Shown here: piece after piece, positions 62,508 through 64,000 of the stretch
Position numbering within the stretch: position 1 is the first letter of the stretch
Layout of the letters: each line of letters starts with the position of its first letter
NCBI GenBank assembly: GCA_964620445.1
Contig: CAZUHB010000011.1
Span: 1 to 64,000 of the forward strand
Origin: CAZUHB01 sp964620445
Lineage (GTDB): Bacteria; Planctomycetota; B15-G4; CAYZWU01
Length of the DNA stretch: 64,000 bases
Direction: 5' to 3'
Notes under the pieces: model-generated
Told to the model about the DNA's origin: nothing
Seen by the model: the letters and a program-made list of their open reading frames with translations, nothing else
Databases searched by the model: none
Translations under genes and position numbers: made by a program

Positions 62508-64000
62508 CAATCGTGCTGATCGGAATCGTGATCGCCGTGCTCGGGCAGATGTCCGGTGAGCGCAATGCCGTTGCCACCCTCGACCGGGATCGGACCACGA
62601 TCGGCGAGAGCCTCCTGCTCACCGTGGAAGTGACCGGCGATGGGGCCGCCGACTGCGAAGTCTCGCGACCGCCTCGGGGAAAGGGGCTCTTTTTCGAAAG
62701 GGCCGGAAGCCGGACTTACACCGAGGTGCGTACCGTCGAGGCGGCTGACGGCACGTCCGAAAGGCGGCCCCTTCTGATCACCCGTTTCTTCTACCGTGTC
62801 TATCCTCTCGAGACGGGTACCCTCACCATCGCGCCGGTCGAGGTCGAGCTCCGCAGCCGGCGCAGGGCGCTGAGCGCTCCCCGCAGGCTGATCGTGGACC
62901 ATGGTCAAAAGCCCGATTGGCTCGACGCGGCGGTGACGGTGAAGGGTGATCGCTTCTACCGCCACCAGGTTCTGACCTATCATGTCCGGATCACCGTGCC
63001 CGAAAGCGCGCACGACCAGGTGCGCCTCTCGCTGCCCTGGCTCGATGAATCAACCGGACTGCTCCGGCTCGATGAGGAACCGCCACGGGAGGGGTGGAGC
63101 ATTCCGGTGCACGTGATCCAATCGAACCGGGAAGAGTTGTTCCACCTCGTCTCGGCTTCCGAATCCTCCCTGGGGTGCAACGACTATGCCCGGTCGTTCA
63201 CCTTCCTCTTGACGGAGACGGGAAAGTTCTCCTGCGGCGCGGGGATTCTGGCGCTCGACGATGCCCGGGCCAGGATGCCGGTCCGTTATTGCGTCCTGGA
63301 GTCGCCTTCTCTCGATGTCGTCGATCTGCCGACCGAGGGGCGACCGGCGTCGTTCACCAACGGGGTGGGCCTGTTCGAGATCACCTTCGACGTGGAACCG
63401 CGCCAGGTGCGCGTCGGCGATTCGTTCGGGGTGCGTTTTTCGATCACCGGCGCGGCAGGGAGTCTCGACGCCTTCGATTTTCCGGACTTTCCCGTTCTGG
63501 CCGGCTCCTTCCGGATCTTTGCGAAACGCGACACCGCTGTTGCGCTCGACCAGGGACGGAGCACGAAAAGCCGGTATTTCGAACTGTCGCCGCTGAGCGC
63601 GGCGATCGATCGGGTGCCGCCTCTCGAGTTCTCCTACTTCGATCCGGAGAGCGAAGAATATGTGATCGTCGAGTGGGAGGGCGCGGCGCTCGAAGTGTTT
63701 CCCGGAATCGGCGACCGGCCGCCCGGTGAAGAGACGCGGCGGAAGGTCGACGACATCGAAACGATCTTCGATCGCTATCCGTTCGAATGGAGACGGTTGA
63801 GGCCGTTCGTCGAGGTCCTGCTCCTCGTCTCCGCGCTGGGCGCCCTGTGCGTCTGGATGATTCGCATACGAGGTTGGTTCCGCCCGGATCCGGCCGTGAA
63901 GAGGCGCCAGACCGCGTCGCGGCAGTTTCGCGAGGGGATGTACGCGCTGCGGGGGACCGCCACCGCGGAGATCGCTGTTCCTCTCTTCGCCGAATACCTG
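62504..64000 (+). CDS. batD: BatD-like membrane protein, cut by the window edge
   Basis: An open frame of 499 codons from GTG 62504, without a stop to the end of the window, so the C terminus is missing. GTG overlaps the TGA of the BatBC gene. The N-terminal signal (IVLIGIVIAVLGQMSG) is followed by paired immunoglobulin-like domains of the BatD type: ATLDRDRTTIGESLLLTVEV, GTLTIAPVEVELRSRRRAL and DVEPRQVRVGDSFGVRFSI. A membrane helix (VLLLVSALGALCVWMI) lies near residues 437-452. BatD supports the VWA proteins, but its precise function is unknown. The alternative frames here are non-coding shadows. Confidence 0.8.
   Translation, partial: MTIVLIGIVIAVLGQMSGERNAVATLDRDRTTIGESLLLTVEVTGDGAADCEVSRPPRGKGLFFERAGSRTYTEVRTVEAADGTSERRPLLITRFFYRVYPLETGTLTIAPVEVELRSRRRALSAPRRLIVDHGQKPDWLDAAVTVKGDRFYRHQVLTYHVRITVPESAHDQVRLSLPWLDESTGLLRLDEEPPREGWSIPVHVIQSNREELFHLVSASESSLGCNDYARSFTFLLTETGKFSCGAGILALDDARARMPVRYCVLESPSLDVVDLPTEGRPASFTNGVGLFEITFDVEPRQVRVGDSFGVRFSITGAAGSLDAFDFPDFPVLAGSFRIFAKRDTAVALDQGRSTKSRYFELSPLSAAIDRVPPLEFSYFDPESEEYVIVEWEGAALEVFPGIGDRPPGEETRRKVDDIETIFDRYPFEWRRLRPFVEVLLLVSALGALCVWMIRIRGWFRPDPAVKRRQTASRQFREGMYALRGTATAEIAVPLFAEYL

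Overview
This is a GC-rich stretch of chromosome from a Gram-negative bacterium: there is an outer-membrane secretin, an OprB-type porin, Tat and Sec signal peptides, lipoproteins and an aerotolerance (Bat) operon. The gene mix (a fusion of an HzsA-like cytochrome with a sulfatase-modifying-factor domain, Tat-exported Gfo/Idh/MocA oxidoreductase next to a DUF6807 protein, CotH and lamin-tail exoproteins, plant-like sucrose and glucuronate enzymes, a pore-less voltage-sensor protein) resembles Planctomycetota or a neighbouring candidate phylum such as Hydrogenedentota or Sumerlaeota. No rRNA or marker gene is present, so this placement is inference. No tRNA, rRNA, CRISPR array, insertion sequence or prophage was seen.

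Layout. (1) 1-8319, plus strand: a type IV pilus / type II secretion operon in the order platform protein, four pseudopilins, a PilX-like protein, a PilM-PilN fusion, PilO, PilP, secretin and a small lipoprotein. One pseudopilin carries a lamin-tail domain. (2) 8435-13147, minus strand: a secreted CotH-kinase/lamin-tail protein, then a zinc-ribbon membrane protein paired with an SPFH-GYF_2 protein. (3) 13388-19008, plus strand: two translationally overlapping exported glycoside hydrolases (GH106-like and GH99-like). (4) 19045-29820: a clostripain-type protease, a voltage-sensor protein without a pore, a porin, a kinase-phospholyase fusion, a lipoprotein oligopeptidase B and an FG-GAP repeat protein. 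(5) 29851-44042: sugar metabolism, including a Gfo/Idh/MocA + DUF6807 pair, two NagB-like proteins, a PIG-L deacetylase, a glucuronate cassette (glucuronokinase, GalU, UxaC), a LysE-type exporter, a cupin lipoprotein and the 1369-residue cytochrome. (6) 44220-51754: sucrose metabolism, with a PfkB sugar kinase, sucrose-phosphate synthase/phosphatase and sucrose synthase, interrupted by a secreted beta-helix protein. (7) 51953-64000, plus strand: RecG, a large exported HEAT-repeat protein and the MoxR/DUF58/BatA/BatBC/BatD operon, cut by the window edge.

How it fits together. The secretion/pilus operon could export or display the secreted proteins, but that link is not shown by the sequence. 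Two of these proteins (protease and beta-helix) end in a clearly shared module of about 100 residues, and the CotH protein ends in a similar one. The sugar genes converge on UDP-sugars. Sucrose synthase and GalU both yield UDP-glucose, SPS/SPP uses it to make sucrose, the PfkB protein would recover fructose, and glucuronate can either be activated (glucuronokinase plus a uridylyltransferase) or catabolised (UxaC). Many intergenic spaces contain strong hairpins without U-tracts, some arranged as tandem arrays.
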